Shown piece by piece: positions 25,546-34,902 of a DNA stretch of 64,000 nt. This DNA is from Streptomyces akebiae (GTDB lineage: Bacteria > Actinomycetota > Actinomycetes > Streptomycetales > Streptomycetaceae): assembly GCF_019599145.1 (NCBI RefSeq), contig NZ_CP080647.1, forward strand, positions 496,001 to 560,000. Reading direction: 5' to 3'. A model generated the notes under the pieces. That model did no database searches. It was not told the DNA's origin and saw nothing but the letters and a program-made list of their open reading frames with translations. Position numbers and translations under genes: made by a program. Positions within the stretch are counted from its first letter, which is position 1. Every line of letters begins with the position of its first letter.

Positions 25546-26175
25546 TCAGTGGCCCCGGTCGATCCACTCCTGAAGGTGCGGGGCCTCCGCTCCGATCGTC
25601 GTCGTGTCGCCGTGGCCGGTGCGGACGACCGTGTCCGGCGGGAGGGCGAGCAGGCGGTCGCGGATGGAGTCGATGATCGTCGGGAAGTGGGAGTAGGAAC
25701 GGCCGGTGGCGCCGGGGCCGCCGGAGAAGAGCGTGTCTCCGGTGAAGACGGTGCCGAGACCGGGGTCGTGGAGGCAGACGGCGCCCGGGGCGTGGCCGGG
25801 GGTGTGCAGGACGGTCAGGTCGGCGCCGGCGGCCTCGATGACCTGGCCGTCGGCCAGCCAGTGGTCGGGCAGCCGGTCGGGGTGGGTCTGCTTCCACAGC
25901 GGCAGGTCGTCCGGGTGGAGCCAGATCGGCGCGCCGGTGCGTTCGGCGAGGGCGGGGGCGGCGTCGATGTGGTCGTTGTGGGCGTGGGTGCAGACGATGG
26001 CCACGAGCCTGCGGTCCCCCACGGCCTCGGCGATGGCGTCGGCGTCGTGGGCGGCGTCGATGACGAGGACCTCGTGGTCGTCGCCGACGAGCCAGACGTT
26101 GTTGTCGACGTCCCAGGTGCCGCCGTCGAGGCTGAACTGGCCCGAGGTGACGAGGTGTTCGATGCGGGCGGCCAT
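25546..26175 (-). CDS. MBL-fold metallo-hydrolase
   Basis: A 209-residue glyoxalase II-like metallo-beta-lactamase-fold enzyme with the metal motif 'VCTHAHNDHIDAAPAL' (HxHxDH), a second His in 'LHTPGHAPGAVCL', Asp in 'VFTGDTLFSGG' and His in 'VRTGHGDTTTIG'. It overlaps the stop of the mycothiol-dependent formaldehyde dehydrogenase gene by one base. This gene pair is conserved in actinobacteria. The likely role is hydrolysis of the S-formylmycothiol made by the dehydrogenase, inferred from pairing. Confidence 0.88.
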   Translation of the reverse strand: MAARIEHLVTSGQFSLDGGTWDVDNNVWLVGDDHEVLVIDAAHDADAIAEAVGDRRLVAIVCTHAHNDHIDAAPALAERTGAPIWLHPDDLPLWKQTHPDRLPDHWLADGQVIEAAGADLTVLHTPGHAPGAVCLHDPGLGTVFTGDTLFSGGPGATGRSYSHFPTIIDSIRDRLLALPPDTVVRTGHGDTTTIGAEAPHLQEWIDRGH

Positions 26176-27263
26176 CAGAGGGTCACCACCGATCGCAGGA
26201 CGTCGCCGCCGTGCATCCGCTCGAAGGCCTTCTCCACGTCGTCGAGTCCGATGGTCTCGGTGACGAACGCCTCCAGATCCAGGCGGCCCTGGAGGTAGAG
26301 GTTGATCAGCATGGGGAAGTCGCGGTCGGGCAGGCAGTCGCCGTACCAGGAGGACTTCAGGGCGCCGCCGCGGCCGAAGACGTCGAGGAGGGGGAGTTCG
26401 AGTTTCATCTCCGGGGTGGGGACGCCGACGAGGACGACCGTGCCGGCCAGGTCGCGGGCGTAGAAGGCCTGCTTGTAGGTCTCGGGGCGGCCGACCGCCT
26501 CGATGACGACGTCGGCACCGAAGCCGCCGGTCAGCTCACGGATCGCCTCGACCGGGTCGGTGTCCTTGGAGTTGACCGTGTGGGTGGCGCCGATGCTCTT
26601 GGCGGTGGTCAGTTTCCGGTCGTCGATGTCGACGGCGATGATCTTCTCGGCGCCGGCCAGCCGGGAACCGGCGATGGCCGCGTCCCCGACGCCGCCGCAG
26701 CCGATGACGGCGACGCTGTCGCCGCGCCCCACGTTCCCGGTGTTGATCGCGGCGCCGATGCCGGCCATCACCCCGCAGCCCAGCAGTCCGGCGACCGCCG
26801 GGGCGGCGGCCGGGTCGACCTTGGTGCACTGGCCGGCGGCGACGAGGGTCTTCTCCGCGAAGGCGCCGATGCCGAGAGCGGGTGACAGCTCCTGACCGGT
26901 CGAGGCGAGCGTCATCTTCTGCTTCGCGTTGTGGGTGGCGAAGCAGTACCAGGGGCGACCACGTCGACATGCCCGGCAACTACCGCACACCGCACGCCAG
27001 TTGAGGATGACGAAGTCGCCCGGGGCGACATCCGTGACGCCCGCTCCGACGGACTCGACCACACCGGCGGCCTCATGGCCGAGCAGGAAGGGGAAGTCGT
27101 CGCTGATGCCGCCCTGCTTGTAGTGCAGGTCGGTGTGGCACACCCCGCACGCCTGCACCTTCACCACGGCCTCCCCCGGTCCCGGGTCGGGCACCACGAT
27201 CGTCTCGATCCGCACCGGCTCGTTCTTGCCCGGTGCGATCACGCCGCGTACTTCCTGCGCCAT
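26175..27263 (-). CDS. S-(hydroxymethyl)mycothiol dehydrogenase
   Basis: A 362-residue zinc alcohol dehydrogenase of the class III-like group. Catalytic zinc ligands are in '[11 protein letters not shown]' and '[10 protein letters not shown]'; the structural zinc loop is '[15 protein letters not shown]'; the NAD-binding motif is '[16 protein letters not shown]' followed by 'AVDIDDRK'. Sequence and length match mycothiol-dependent formaldehyde dehydrogenases (MscR/AdhE2 type), which oxidise the spontaneous formaldehyde-mycothiol adduct. The partner MBL hydrolase follows and a CsoR/FrmR-family regulator lies upstream on the same strand, together forming a formaldehyde or electrophile detoxification unit. 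Confidence 0.92.
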   Translation of the reverse strand: MAQEVRGVIAPGKNEPVRIETIVVPDPGPGEAVVKVQACGVCHTDLHYKQGGISDDFPFLLGHEAAGVVESVGAGVTDVAPGDFVILNWRAVCGSCRACRRGRPWYCFATHNAKQKMTLASTGQELSPALGIGAFAEKTLVAAGQCTKVDPAAAPAVAGLLGCGVMAGIGAAINTGNVGRGDSVAVIGCGGVGDAAIAGSRLAGAEKIIAVDIDDRKLTTAKSIGATHTVNSKDTDPVEAIRELTGGFGADVVIEAVGRPETYKQAFYARDLAGTVVLVGVPTPEMKLELPLLDVFGRGGALKSSWYGDCLPDRDFPMLINLYLQGRLDLEAFVTETIGLDDVEKAFERMHGGDVLRSVVTL

Positions 27264-27472
27264 GGTGAACCTTTCCGTTCGATCCGAGAAACGGCGGTCG
27301 CCCGCCCATGGTCACCCTACGGACTGACCAGCGAGTAGGGCCTCCCGTGCCGAGGGAGCCATGGCCGAAAAGGTTGTGCGGTCGGGTGACCGGGGCCACG
27401 GCCCTGCGGGGCGTGCCGGTCGGGCACGCCTGGAGCTCGCCCGCATCGCCGCGGCCCCGCGCCCGCACGTGC

Positions 27473-27766
<294 letters not shown>

Positions 27767-27778
27767 TCACTCCTCTAT

Positions 27779-27794
27779 ATACCCTTGGGGGTAT
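27779..27794. promoter_or_regulatory. CsoR-family operator
   Basis: Inverted repeat ATACCC-TTGG-GGGTAT, the classical G-tract palindrome of the CsoR/CstR family. It is 13 bases upstream of the repressor start codon, in the early leader or over the promoter, and indicates autoregulation. Confidence 0.75.
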
Positions 27795-27985
27795 TTTACC
27801 GCCTCCCGCAGGAAAGGACCGCAGGCCACCACCGTCCACCGAACGTACCCCCGCACACCCCGCTCGCCCCGGACCGGGCCCTCCTGCCGGGCGGTCGAAA
27901 GTCGTTCCCGGCGCTCCTCACCCCCGACGTAGGCTGAAGCTCCGCGCCCGGTCCCCACTCCCCGACCGACCTGCCGAGGAGCCTC

Positions 27986-29746
27986 GTGAGCACCCCTGAG
28001 ACCACCGCCGAGCGGCAGCCACCCACCTGGCGGCTGCTGCTCGGCTATGTACGGCCCCACCGTGGGGCACTGCTGCTGGGCGCGCTGCTGTCCCTCGTCA
28101 CCGGGGCCACCGGCCTCGCCCTGCCGCTGGTGGCCCGGGAGCTGATCGACGACCTGTCGCACGACCGGACGATCACCTGGGCGCTGCTCCTGATGTCCGC
28201 GCTGGTGGTGGGCAACGCGGCGGTGGGCGCGGTGGGTTCGTACGTCCTGCGGCGCACCGCCGAGTCGGTGGTGCTCGGCGCGCGCCGCGCCCTGTCGTCG
28301 TATCTGCTGCGGCTGCGGATCACGGCGGTGGACCGCAGCGAACCGGGCGACCTGATGGCACGGATCACCTCCGACACCACCCTGTTGCGCGAGGTCACCA
28401 CCGACACCCTGGTGGGCCTCGGCACCGGTGGGCTCACCCTGGTGGCGACGGTGGTGCTGATGGGTCTGGTGGATCCGGTACTGCTGCTCGTGACCCTGGG
28501 CGTGATCGTGGGCGCGGGCGTGGTGTTCGGGGTGATCGTGCCGCGCATCAACCGGGCGAGCAGGGCCGCGCAGGACGCGGTCGGCGCGATGGGGGCCTCG
28601 CTGGAGCGGATCCTCGGCGCGCTGCGCACGGTCAAGGCGTCCGGTGCCGAGCACCGTGAGGAGGAGACGATCCACGCGGCGGCGGAGGAGTCGTGGCGGC
28701 AGAGCGTGCGGGCCGCCAAGTGGTCGGCCGCCGCCGGGAACACGGCCGGACTCGCCATGCAGATCGCTTTCATCACCGTGCTGGCGGTGGGCGGCGCGAG
28801 GGTCGCGACCGGCGCGATCGACGTGGGCACGCTGGTGGCGTTCCTGCTGTACGTCTTCTATCTGATGTCGCCGATACAGCAGGTCGTGGGCGCGATCACG
28901 CAGTACCAGACCGGTGCCGCCGCCCTCGCCCGCATCCAGGAGGCGCTGCGGCTGCCCGCCGAACCGCCCGCCCGTCCGGCCCCGCTGCCGTCCTCCGACG
29001 CGGCGCCCGCCGCGCTCGCCTTCGACGAGGTCCGTTTCCGGTACGCCGACGATCTGCCGTACGTCCACCACGGGGTGACCTTCGAGGTCCCGGCACGGGG
29101 CATGACGGCGTTCGTGGGCCCCTCGGGTGCCGGCAAGACCACGGTCTTCTCGCTGATCGAGCGGTTCTACGACCCCGAGGCGGGGCTCATCACGGTCGAC
29201 GGCCGCGATGTCGCCGAGTGGGACCTGTCCCGGCTGCGGTCCGCGATCGGGTACGTCGAACAGGACGCGCCCGTGCTGTCCGGGACGCTGCGGGACAACC
29301 TGCTCCTGGGCAACCCGCGGGCCGACGAGGCCGAGGTCGGCCGTGTGCTGAAGACGACCCGCCTGGACGGACTGGTCGCCAGGCTCCCGCAGGGCCTGGA
29401 GACCCTGGTCGGCCACCGGGGCACCAAGCTCTCCGGCGGTGAGCGTCAGCGGGTCGCCATCGCGCGGGCCCTGCTCCGCCGGCCCCGGCTGCTGCTGCTC
29501 GACGAGGCGACGAGCCAGCTCGACGCGGTGAACGAGGCGGCGCTGCGCGACACGGTCGCCGATGTGGCCCGTACGACGACGGTGCTGGTCGTGGCGCACC
29601 GGCTGTCCACGGTGACGATGGCCGACCGCATCGTCGTCATGGACGCCGGCCGGGTCCGCGCGGTCGGCACCCACCGTGAACTGGTGGCCGCCGACCCGCT
29701 GTACGCGGAGCTGGCGGCCACGCAGTTCCTCGCGACGGCCGGGTGA
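27986..29746 (+). CDS. ABC exporter, fused membrane and ATPase domains
   Basis: A 586-residue half-transporter of the MsbA/LmrA multidrug type. About six membrane helices occupy residues 20-320. The ATPase has Walker A 'GPSGAGKTT', signature 'LSGGERQR', Walker B '[12 protein letters not shown]' and the H-loop 'VVAHRLSTV', so it is complete and should work as a homodimer. GTG 27986 has GAGGAG five bases upstream. The gene is divergent from the CsoR-family repressor, but the operator is about 190 bases away. Substrate unknown. Confidence 0.92.
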   Translation: MSTPETTAERQPPTWRLLLGYVRPHRGALLLGALLSLVTGATGLALPLVARELIDDLSHDRTITWALLLMSALVVGNAAVGAVGSYVLRRTAESVVLGARRALSSYLLRLRITAVDRSEPGDLMARITSDTTLLREVTTDTLVGLGTGGLTLVATVVLMGLVDPVLLLVTLGVIVGAGVVFGVIVPRINRASRAAQDAVGAMGASLERILGALRTVKASGAEHREEETIHAAAEESWRQSVRAAKWSAAAGNTAGLAMQIAFITVLAVGGARVATGAIDVGTLVAFLLYVFYLMSPIQQVVGAITQYQTGAAALARIQEALRLPAEPPARPAPLPSSDAAPAALAFDEVRFRYADDLPYVHHGVTFEVPARGMTAFVGPSGAGKTTVFSLIERFYDPEAGLITVDGRDVAEWDLSRLRSAIGYVEQDAPVLSGTLRDNLLLGNPRADEAEVGRVLKTTRLDGLVARLPQGLETLVGHRGTKLSGGERQRVAIARALLRRPRLLLLDEATSQLDAVNEAALRDTVADVARTTTVLVVAHRLSTVTMADRIVVMDAGRVRAVGTHRELVAADPLYAELAATQFLATAG

Positions 29747-29776
29747 TCCCGGCCGTCGGGAAGGACCGGTAGGCGG

Positions 29777-31237
29777 TCAGAAGGGGAAGTGCGACTGCTG
29801 GCCGGCGATGGTCACCCAGCGGGTGTTGGAGAACGCCTCGATGCCCCAACGGCCGCCGAAGCGCCCGTAGCCGGAGGCCTTCACCCCGCCGAAGGGGGCC
29901 ATCGGCTCGTCCGCCACCGACTGGTCGTTCACGTGCACGATGCCGGTACGGATCCGGCGCGCGACGGCCAGTCCGTGGGTGGCGTTCTCGGTGATGACGC
30001 CGCAGCTCAGGCCGTTGTCGGTGTCGTTGGCGGCGGCCACGGCCGTGGCGTCGTCGGCGAACGACTGCAGGACGCACACCGGTCCGAAGGACTCCTGGTA
30101 GTAGAGGTCGGCGTCCTCGGGGACGTCGGTGAGCACGGTCGCCGGGTGCACCGCGCCCTCCGGCTGCCCGCCCCCGGTGAGCACCGTGGCGCCCTTGGCG
30201 ACGGCGTCCTTGACCAGCGCGGCGATCCGCTGGGCGGCGTCGGCGCTGACCAGCGGGCCGACCACCGTGTGCGGGTGGTTCGGGTCGCCGGCCTGGAGCG
30301 TGGCGACCTTGGCGGTGAACTTCTGAGCGAACTCCGCCGCCAGCGACTCGTGGACGAGGATGCGGTCGCCGGACATGCAGATCTGCCCGGCGTTCATGAA
30401 GACGCTGAAGGTGACGGCGTCGACGGCGTAGTCCACGTCGGCGTCATCGAGCACGATCACGGCGTTCTTGCCGCCCAACTCCAGTACGGCGGGCTTGAGA
30501 TGACGGGCCGCGTGCTCGCCGATGATCCGGCCGACGCCGGTGGAGCCGGTGAAGTTCACCGCGCGCACCCGCGCGTCGGAGATCAGCGCCTCGGCGATCT
30601 CCGCCGCGTCCTCGGGGGCGTTGGTGACGACGTTGAGCACGCCGTCGGGGAGGCCCGCCTCCCGGAACACGTCCGCGACCAGCAGTCCGCAGGCGATCGG
30701 GGCGTCCTCACTGGGCTTGACGACGACGGTGTTGCCGGCGGCCAGCGGCGCCGCCACGGCCCGCACACCGAGGATGACGGGCGCGTTCCAGGGGGCGAAC
30801 GCGGCCACCACGCCGAGGGGTTCGCGTACCGCGAGGCCGAGCGCGCCCTCCTTCTGGCTGCTGAGGACTTCGCCGCGCGGCGCGGTGATCGCGGCCGCCG
30901 CCTCGCGCAGGATGTTCGCCGCGAGCGCCACGTTGAAGTACGCCCACGGCCGGGTGCCGCCCGCCTCGCGGGCCATGATGTCGGCGACCTGGTCGCCCCG
31001 GCCCTCCAGCAGGTCGGCGGCCTTGAAGAAGATCGCCCGCCGGGCGAAGGGGGTGAGCGCGGCCCACTCCTCGAAAGCCGCGTCGGCGGCGTCCACGGCC
31101 CGCCGGACGTCCTCCGGCCCGGCCGCCGCGACCGTCGCGTACACCTCCCCCGTGTACGGGTCGAGGTCCTCGGCGGTGCGGCCGGACGTGGCGGGCACGT
31201 CCTTGCCGCCGATCAGAAGGTCACGGGTGATGGCCAT
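29777..31237 (-). CDS. Aromatic-type aldehyde dehydrogenase
   Basis: A 486-residue NAD(P)-dependent aldehyde dehydrogenase. The general base Glu is in 'AVLELGGKNAVIV', the catalytic Cys in 'FMNAGQICMSGDRILV', the cofactor motif is 'FTGSTGVGRIIGEHAA' and the C-terminal oligomerisation segment ends the protein. The pattern 'GQICMSGDRILV' and 'GYGRFGG' resembles benzaldehyde/vanillin/salicylaldehyde dehydrogenases. Upstream is an AT-richer promoter region with a CGCTC-TT-GAGCG palindrome at 31290-31301. It is convergent with the ABC exporter. The substrate is inferred only to class. Confidence 0.9.
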   Translation of the reverse strand: MAITRDLLIGGKDVPATSGRTAEDLDPYTGEVYATVAAAGPEDVRRAVDAADAAFEEWAALTPFARRAIFFKAADLLEGRGDQVADIMAREAGGTRPWAYFNVALAANILREAAAAITAPRGEVLSSQKEGALGLAVREPLGVVAAFAPWNAPVILGVRAVAAPLAAGNTVVVKPSEDAPIACGLLVADVFREAGLPDGVLNVVTNAPEDAAEIAEALISDARVRAVNFTGSTGVGRIIGEHAARHLKPAVLELGGKNAVIVLDDADVDYAVDAVTFSVFMNAGQICMSGDRILVHESLAAEFAQKFTAKVATLQAGDPNHPHTVVGPLVSADAAQRIAALVKDAVAKGATVLTGGGQPEGAVHPATVLTDVPEDADLYYQESFGPVCVLQSFADDATAVAAANDTDNGLSCGVITENATHGLAVARRIRTGIVHVNDQSVADEPMAPFGGVKASGYGRFGGRWGIEAFSNTRWVTIAGQQSHFPF

Positions 31238-31367
31238 GATGCGGCTTCCTCGGGTTACGTATCGACGACGGTACGCGATCGAGCATGATCGCTCTTGAGC
31301 GTTCTTAGTGCGAAATTCAATTACGTTACTGTTCCGTGATGCTCTGCCCGGCCCCCGCGCATGTCAA

Positions 31368-31398
31368 GAGCCCCACCACGACGCGCGTGGCGGGGCTC
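31368..31398. terminator. Hairpin terminator
   Basis: Thirteen-base arms GAGCCCCACCACG and CGTGGCGGGGCTC with one mismatch and a five-base loop, 23 bases past the stop of the minus-strand small secreted protein gene. Confidence 0.7.
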
Positions 31399-31420
31399 CC
31401 GTCGTGTGCGACCGGCTCCG

Positions 31421-31717
31421 CTACTCGATGGCGCCCAGCAGGCCGAGGGCGGGAGCGGCCATGTCGGTGACCTGGTGCAACTCGTTGAGGCGGTTCAGTT
31501 CGTGGACCTGGTCGAGGCTCTTGAGCTGCTGCGAGGGGCGCGACAGGGCGGCCCTGTGCTCCTCGGGGAGGTCACTGGCGGCGAGCGAGTCCAGCGTGGT
31601 CATCGGGTTGAGCTGCGTCGTTTCCGCGACGGCGTCCGCGTTCGCCATCGGTGCGGCCAGCCCCGTGACACCGACGGCGAGACCCACGGCGGCGACGATA
31701 CGTCGAGTTGAGATCAT
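31421..31717 (-). CDS. Small secreted protein of unknown function
   Basis: A 98-residue precursor with a good signal peptide (MISTRRIVAAVGLAVGVTGLAAPMANA, cleavage before DAVAE). The mature 70-residue part has a helical 'LDQVHELNRLNELHQVTDMAAPALGLLGAIE' end. It lacks cysteines and has no recognised domain. Similar tiny exported helical proteins are frequent in Streptomyces. The ATG at 31717 follows GAGGGC closely; longer starts only add an Arg/Gly-rich stretch. Confidence 0.72.
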   Translation of the reverse strand: MISTRRIVAAVGLAVGVTGLAAPMANADAVAETTQLNPMTTLDSLAASDLPEEHRAALSRPSQQLKSLDQVHELNRLNELHQVTDMAAPALGLLGAIE

Positions 31718-31922
31718 GCCCTCAGCAACGGTTCCCGGCCCCCGACGGTCACGGCCGCTCACCCGGGAGGCGCATACCCGAACGCGGGACCGCGTGCCCC
31801 ACCGCGCGGCGCCTGTCGCGCTTGCGCTTGCCGTGTCCCGTCCGGCGGAGGAGCCTCGAGGGAGAGGCCGTTCGCGGCCCGTTCACCCATGCCGGGCCAC
31901 GGCCTTTCGAAGGAGGCCATCC

Positions 31923-32288
31923 ATGGGCACCTCGACCAGCCCCGCCTTCGACGTCGAAGCGCTGCGCAGGGGCACGGAAGAAGCCGACGCGGCCACACTG
32001 ACGTCGCTCTACGCGGACGACGCAGAACTGCGCGTCGTGGACCGCAACACCCAGCCCAGCCACCCCAAGGTCCTGCACGGCCGGTCCGAGATCGGCGCGA
32101 TGTTCGACGACGTCTGCAGCCGGGAGATGACCCACAAGGTCGAGCAGTGTCTGGTCCAGGGTGACCAGGTCGCGTTCACCGAATCCTGTGAATACCCCGA
32201 CGGGGTAAAGGTCCTGGCGAGCTCGATGATCTCCCTCAAGGACGGGAAGATCGTCGACCACACCATGATCCAGGCCTGGGACGAGTGA
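31923..32288 (+). CDS. SnoaL-like/NTF2-fold protein
   Basis: A 121-residue protein with the cone-shaped NTF2 pattern: a first helix ('FDVEALRRGTEEADAATLTSLYADDAEL'), then 'KVLHGRSEIGAMFDDV', and beta strands ending 'ASSMISLKDGKIVDHTMIQAWDE'. These small proteins act as cyclases, isomerases or ligand binders; no catalytic assignment is possible here. An almost ideal AAGGAGG (31909-31916) sits upstream of the ATG, suggesting good translation. Confidence 0.85.
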   Translation: MGTSTSPAFDVEALRRGTEEADAATLTSLYADDAELRVVDRNTQPSHPKVLHGRSEIGAMFDDVCSREMTHKVEQCLVQGDQVAFTESCEYPDGVKVLASSMISLKDGKIVDHTMIQAWDE

Positions 32289-32675
32289 CCGCGGAGGGCG
32301 TGCGGAGGGACGTCCGGTGCGGATCGGCCTCTCCTCCCGGCCGAACTGGACCTTCTCTGCCCGGGTGACGCTCGGGCGGTCCGGGGCGCCGCGCCGTCCC
32401 GGACGCTCACGGCGGCGGGCCGACGGCTGTCCACGGCCCTGGTCGGCTCGGCGCTGCGCGCGGCGGGCCCCGACGGCAGTTGCCGCACCCGGCGTCCGCG
32501 CAACGCGGGGCCCGCCTTCGTGGCCGTCGCTGACCGGTCCTCGACGGTCGGTGCGACCTTCCCGAGGTAGTCGGCCGACCCGAGGCGCGGCGCGCTTTCG
32601 GACAGGGGGCATTTTCGGGTCATCGCCGTGCGGGCCCCCCTGACGGGGCGTGGCCGCGACGCCATACTGGCGGGC
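32289..32675. other. Gap between genes; nothing recognised
   Basis: These 387 bases hold no frame with a convincing start, ribosome-binding site and codon bias. The composition is high-GC and some frames are open but Arg/Ser/Pro-rich. It may be a degraded gene or a long leader for the glycosyltransferase. I can support neither. Confidence 0.4.
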
Positions 32676-33920
32676 GTGCGTGTAGCGATCATGACGGCGG
32701 GTTCCCGGGGTGACGTCGCGCCGTACACCGGGCTCGGACACGGGCTGGTGCGGGCGGGGCACCAGGTCACGCTGGTGACCCACGGCCGGTTCGAACCGCT
32801 GGTGGCGGGCTCGGGGGTCGTCTTCCACGCTCTGCCCGTGGATCCGCGGGCGGAGCTGGAGTCGGAGCGCGGTCAGGGACTGCACCGGAGTTCCACCGGC
32901 GCCGGGAAGCTGTACCGGGCGATGGAGATGGCCCGGAGTCTGGTGGGCCGGATGGCCGACGATCTGGTGGCCGCCGCCCGCGCCAGTGACGCCCTGCTGC
33001 TGGCGGGCACCCTGGCACCTCTTGGCCACACCATCGGCCAGGGACTCTCGATCCCGAGCCTGGGCGTCAACCTCCAACCGCTGGCGCCGACAGGTGAGTT
33101 CGCGCCTCCGATGACCGGGGTGCGCTCCTGGGGTCCGGTCGTCAACCGGGCGGCAGGGCACGCGGTGAACACGGCCGTCGAGTGGATCTTCACGGAGGAG
33201 GTGCGCCGACTGCGCGCGGAGTACGGGCTCGCGCCCACCGGCCGGGTGGCCGCGCGGCGGGCCCGGGAGCGGCTGGGCTGGCCGGTGTTCCACGGCTTCA
33301 GCCCCCGGGTGGTGCCACGGCCCGGGGACTGGCGCGCCGGGCTGGACGTCACCGGCTACTGGTGGCCGTACGACCGCGAGGACCGCCTGCCGGCCCCGCT
33401 GCTGGACTTCCTCGACGCCGGTCCGCCCCCGGTCTTCGTGGGCCTGGGCAGCGCCACCGTGCCCGCTCCCGAACGGATGAGCGGCGAGATCGTACGGGCC
33501 CTGCGGGCGGCCGGGCTGCGCGGGGTGATCCAGCAGGGCTGGGGCGAACTGCGGGGCGAGGGCGACGACATGTTCACCGTGGGCGAGGTGCCGCACTCCC
33601 TGCTCTTCCCGAGGACGGCGGCCGTCGTCCACCACGCGGGCGCGGGCACGACGGGGGCGGGCCTGCGCGCCGGGGTCCCGGCCGTTCCGGTACCCGTGCA
33701 GTTCGACGAGGGTTTCTGGGCGGCCCGTCTGGTCGCCCTCGGGGTGTCCCCGGGTGCCGTCCCGCTGCGCGGCTTCACGGCCACCGCCCTGACGGCCGCT
33801 CTGCGAAGGGCGACCACCGACCCGTCGTACGGCCGTCGCGCCCGAGCGCTGGCCGAGGAACTGCGCGCGGAGGACGGAGTGGCCCCCGTCCTGTCCGCGG
33901 TGAACCGACTGGCGGGCTGA
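32676..33920 (+). CDS. UDP-glycosyltransferase family 1 (GT1)
   Basis: A 414-residue GT-B enzyme. The N-domain begins 'RVAIMTAGSRGDVAPYTGLGHGLVRAGHQVTLVTH' as in sterol/macrolide glycosyltransferases. The nucleotide-sugar motif near the C-terminus is 'AAVVHHAGAGTTGAGLRAGVPAVPVPVQFDEGFWA'. It transfers a sugar from an activated donor to a lipid, sterol or polyketide-like acceptor, or detoxifies an antibiotic; the acceptor is unknown. GTG 32676 marks the start of homology; no Shine-Dalgarno is seen, so the transcript may be leaderless. Confidence 0.9.
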   Translation: MRVAIMTAGSRGDVAPYTGLGHGLVRAGHQVTLVTHGRFEPLVAGSGVVFHALPVDPRAELESERGQGLHRSSTGAGKLYRAMEMARSLVGRMADDLVAAARASDALLLAGTLAPLGHTIGQGLSIPSLGVNLQPLAPTGEFAPPMTGVRSWGPVVNRAAGHAVNTAVEWIFTEEVRRLRAEYGLAPTGRVAARRARERLGWPVFHGFSPRVVPRPGDWRAGLDVTGYWWPYDREDRLPAPLLDFLDAGPPPVFVGLGSATVPAPERMSGEIVRALRAAGLRGVIQQGWGELRGEGDDMFTVGEVPHSLLFPRTAAVVHHAGAGTTGAGLRAGVPAVPVPVQFDEGFWAARLVALGVSPGAVPLRGFTATALTAALRRATTDPSYGRRARALAEELRAEDGVAPVLSAVNRLAG

Positions 33921-33984
33921 GCGTGCGAGGACGCCCGCGGGACTGAAAGGCGACATCTCCGCGGCCTGAAAAGCCCGGGGCGCA

Positions 33985-34002
33985 GCCCCTGCTTTCAGGG
34001 GC
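33985..34002. terminator. Small hairpin
   Basis: Seven-base arms GCCCCTG and CAGGGGC with loop CTTT, between the convergent glycosyltransferase and TetR genes. It overlaps the start of the dispersed repeat copy 2. Confidence 0.55.
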
Positions 34003-34026
34003 GCGGGGAACTGCGCGAGAAGCCCC
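33998..34026. repeat. Dispersed 29-base repeat, copy 2
   Basis: Same element as 5472-5500 (starts GGGGCGCGGGGAACTGCGCG, ends GCCCC), differing at two internal positions. Again it lies just past gene ends. Confidence 0.6.
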
Positions 34027-34062
34027 CCACACCCGCACCCGCACAACCACCCCGCCGCCCCC

Positions 34063-34740
34063 CTACCGCTCCGCCCCTCCGCCCTCCTCCGGTCGCCAAC
34101 CCTCCGGTCGCAGTATCCCCAGCAGCAGTCGGACCAGTTCGTCGACCACCTCGTCGAGGGGGGCGTCGACCCAGCCGGCCTGCCAGTCGTGGAGGAGGCC
34201 GTTGACGCTGCCGATGAAGGCGGTGGCGGCGATGCGGTAGTCCCGGTGGACGGCCTCGCCGCGCTCCGCGGCCGCGGTGGCCTCGGCGCAGATGAAGTCG
34301 ATCCAGCGGGCGCGGCGTTCGAGGCGCTGGCGCTCCATACGGGGGCTGACGCCGACGATCTCGGTGAAGGTGATGCGCAGTCGGCGCGGGTCGCCGGTTA
34401 CATTGGCGGCGTAGGCGAGGAACGCGGCGGTGGCACGCTCGGCGATCGACTCCCCTTCCGCGGTGGCCAGTCCGGTGAGCGCGGCCTCCTCGGCCCAGTC
34501 GTTGACCCGCAGGTGCAGGGCGGCCAGCACGTCCTCCAGGGAGCGGAACTCCTCGTAGAACTGGCGCGTCGACAACCCTGCGGCCTCGCTCAGCGCCGCG
34601 ATCGTGGTCCCCCGGAAGCCGGGGCTGTCGCCGAAGAGTTGCAGACCCGCGTCGAGGAAGCGGTCCCGGCGCTCGGCCCGGCGCTCCGCCGCGGATCTGC
34701 CCCCGTAACGGCCGGTGGGCTGTTTGAGCCTGCCCGACAC
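34063..34740 (-). CDS. TetR-family repressor
   Basis: A 225-residue regulator. The N-terminal three-helix DNA-binding domain ('RDRFLDAGLQLFGDSPGFRGTTIAALSEAAGLSTRQFYEEFRSLEDVLAAL') is followed by a ligand-binding helical domain. GTG 34740 has GGGAGGAG five bases upstream; an ATG at 34764 would add eight residues. It is divergent from the secreted beta-propeller gene and two strong inverted repeats lie between them, so it most likely represses itself and that gene. The inducer is unknown. Confidence 0.9.
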   Translation of the reverse strand: MSGRLKQPTGRYGGRSAAERRAERRDRFLDAGLQLFGDSPGFRGTTIAALSEAAGLSTRQFYEEFRSLEDVLAALHLRVNDWAEEAALTGLATAEGESIAERATAAFLAYAANVTGDPRRLRITFTEIVGVSPRMERQRLERRARWIDFICAEATAAAERGEAVHRDYRIAATAFIGSVNGLLHDWQAGWVDAPLDEVVDELVRLLLGILRPEGWRPEEGGGAER

Positions 34741-34834
34741 GTTTCTCCTCCCGACGAACCCCACGTAGGACGGCCGATGGGGCCGTCGCTCGATTTTGTC
34801 GTGTCCCTGGTCTTGTGGTGAAGCCGGACCGTTC

Positions 34835-34850
34835 CTTACTTTCCAGTAAG
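34835..34850. promoter_or_regulatory. TetR operator candidate 1
   Basis: Perfect inverted repeat CTTACT-TTCC-AGTAAG between the divergent TetR and beta-propeller genes; the TACT-N4-AGTA core is typical of TetR-family operators. Confidence 0.6.
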
Positions 34851-34855
34851 TCTGC

Positions 34856-34877
34856 TCTGAACACAGGTGTGTTCAGA
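34856..34877. promoter_or_regulatory. Perfect palindrome, operator candidate 2
   Basis: Arms TCTGAACAC and GTGTTCAGA flank AGGT, six bases after operator candidate 1 and 25 bases before the beta-propeller start codon. It could be a second repressor site or a leader hairpin. Confidence 0.55.
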
Positions 34878-34902
34878 CTCCGCCCGCGCAGGAGGATCCG
34901 AC

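Noticed and set aside
31290..31301. CGCTC-TT-GAGCG palindrome before the aldehyde dehydrogenase gene
   Set aside because: Short arms and no neighbouring regulator, so it is mentioned in the gene entry but not claimed as an operator.
32289..32675. Possible pseudogene upstream of the glycosyltransferase
   Set aside because: Several frames are open but I recognise no family and see no aligned fragments across frames, so I report only an unexplained gap.
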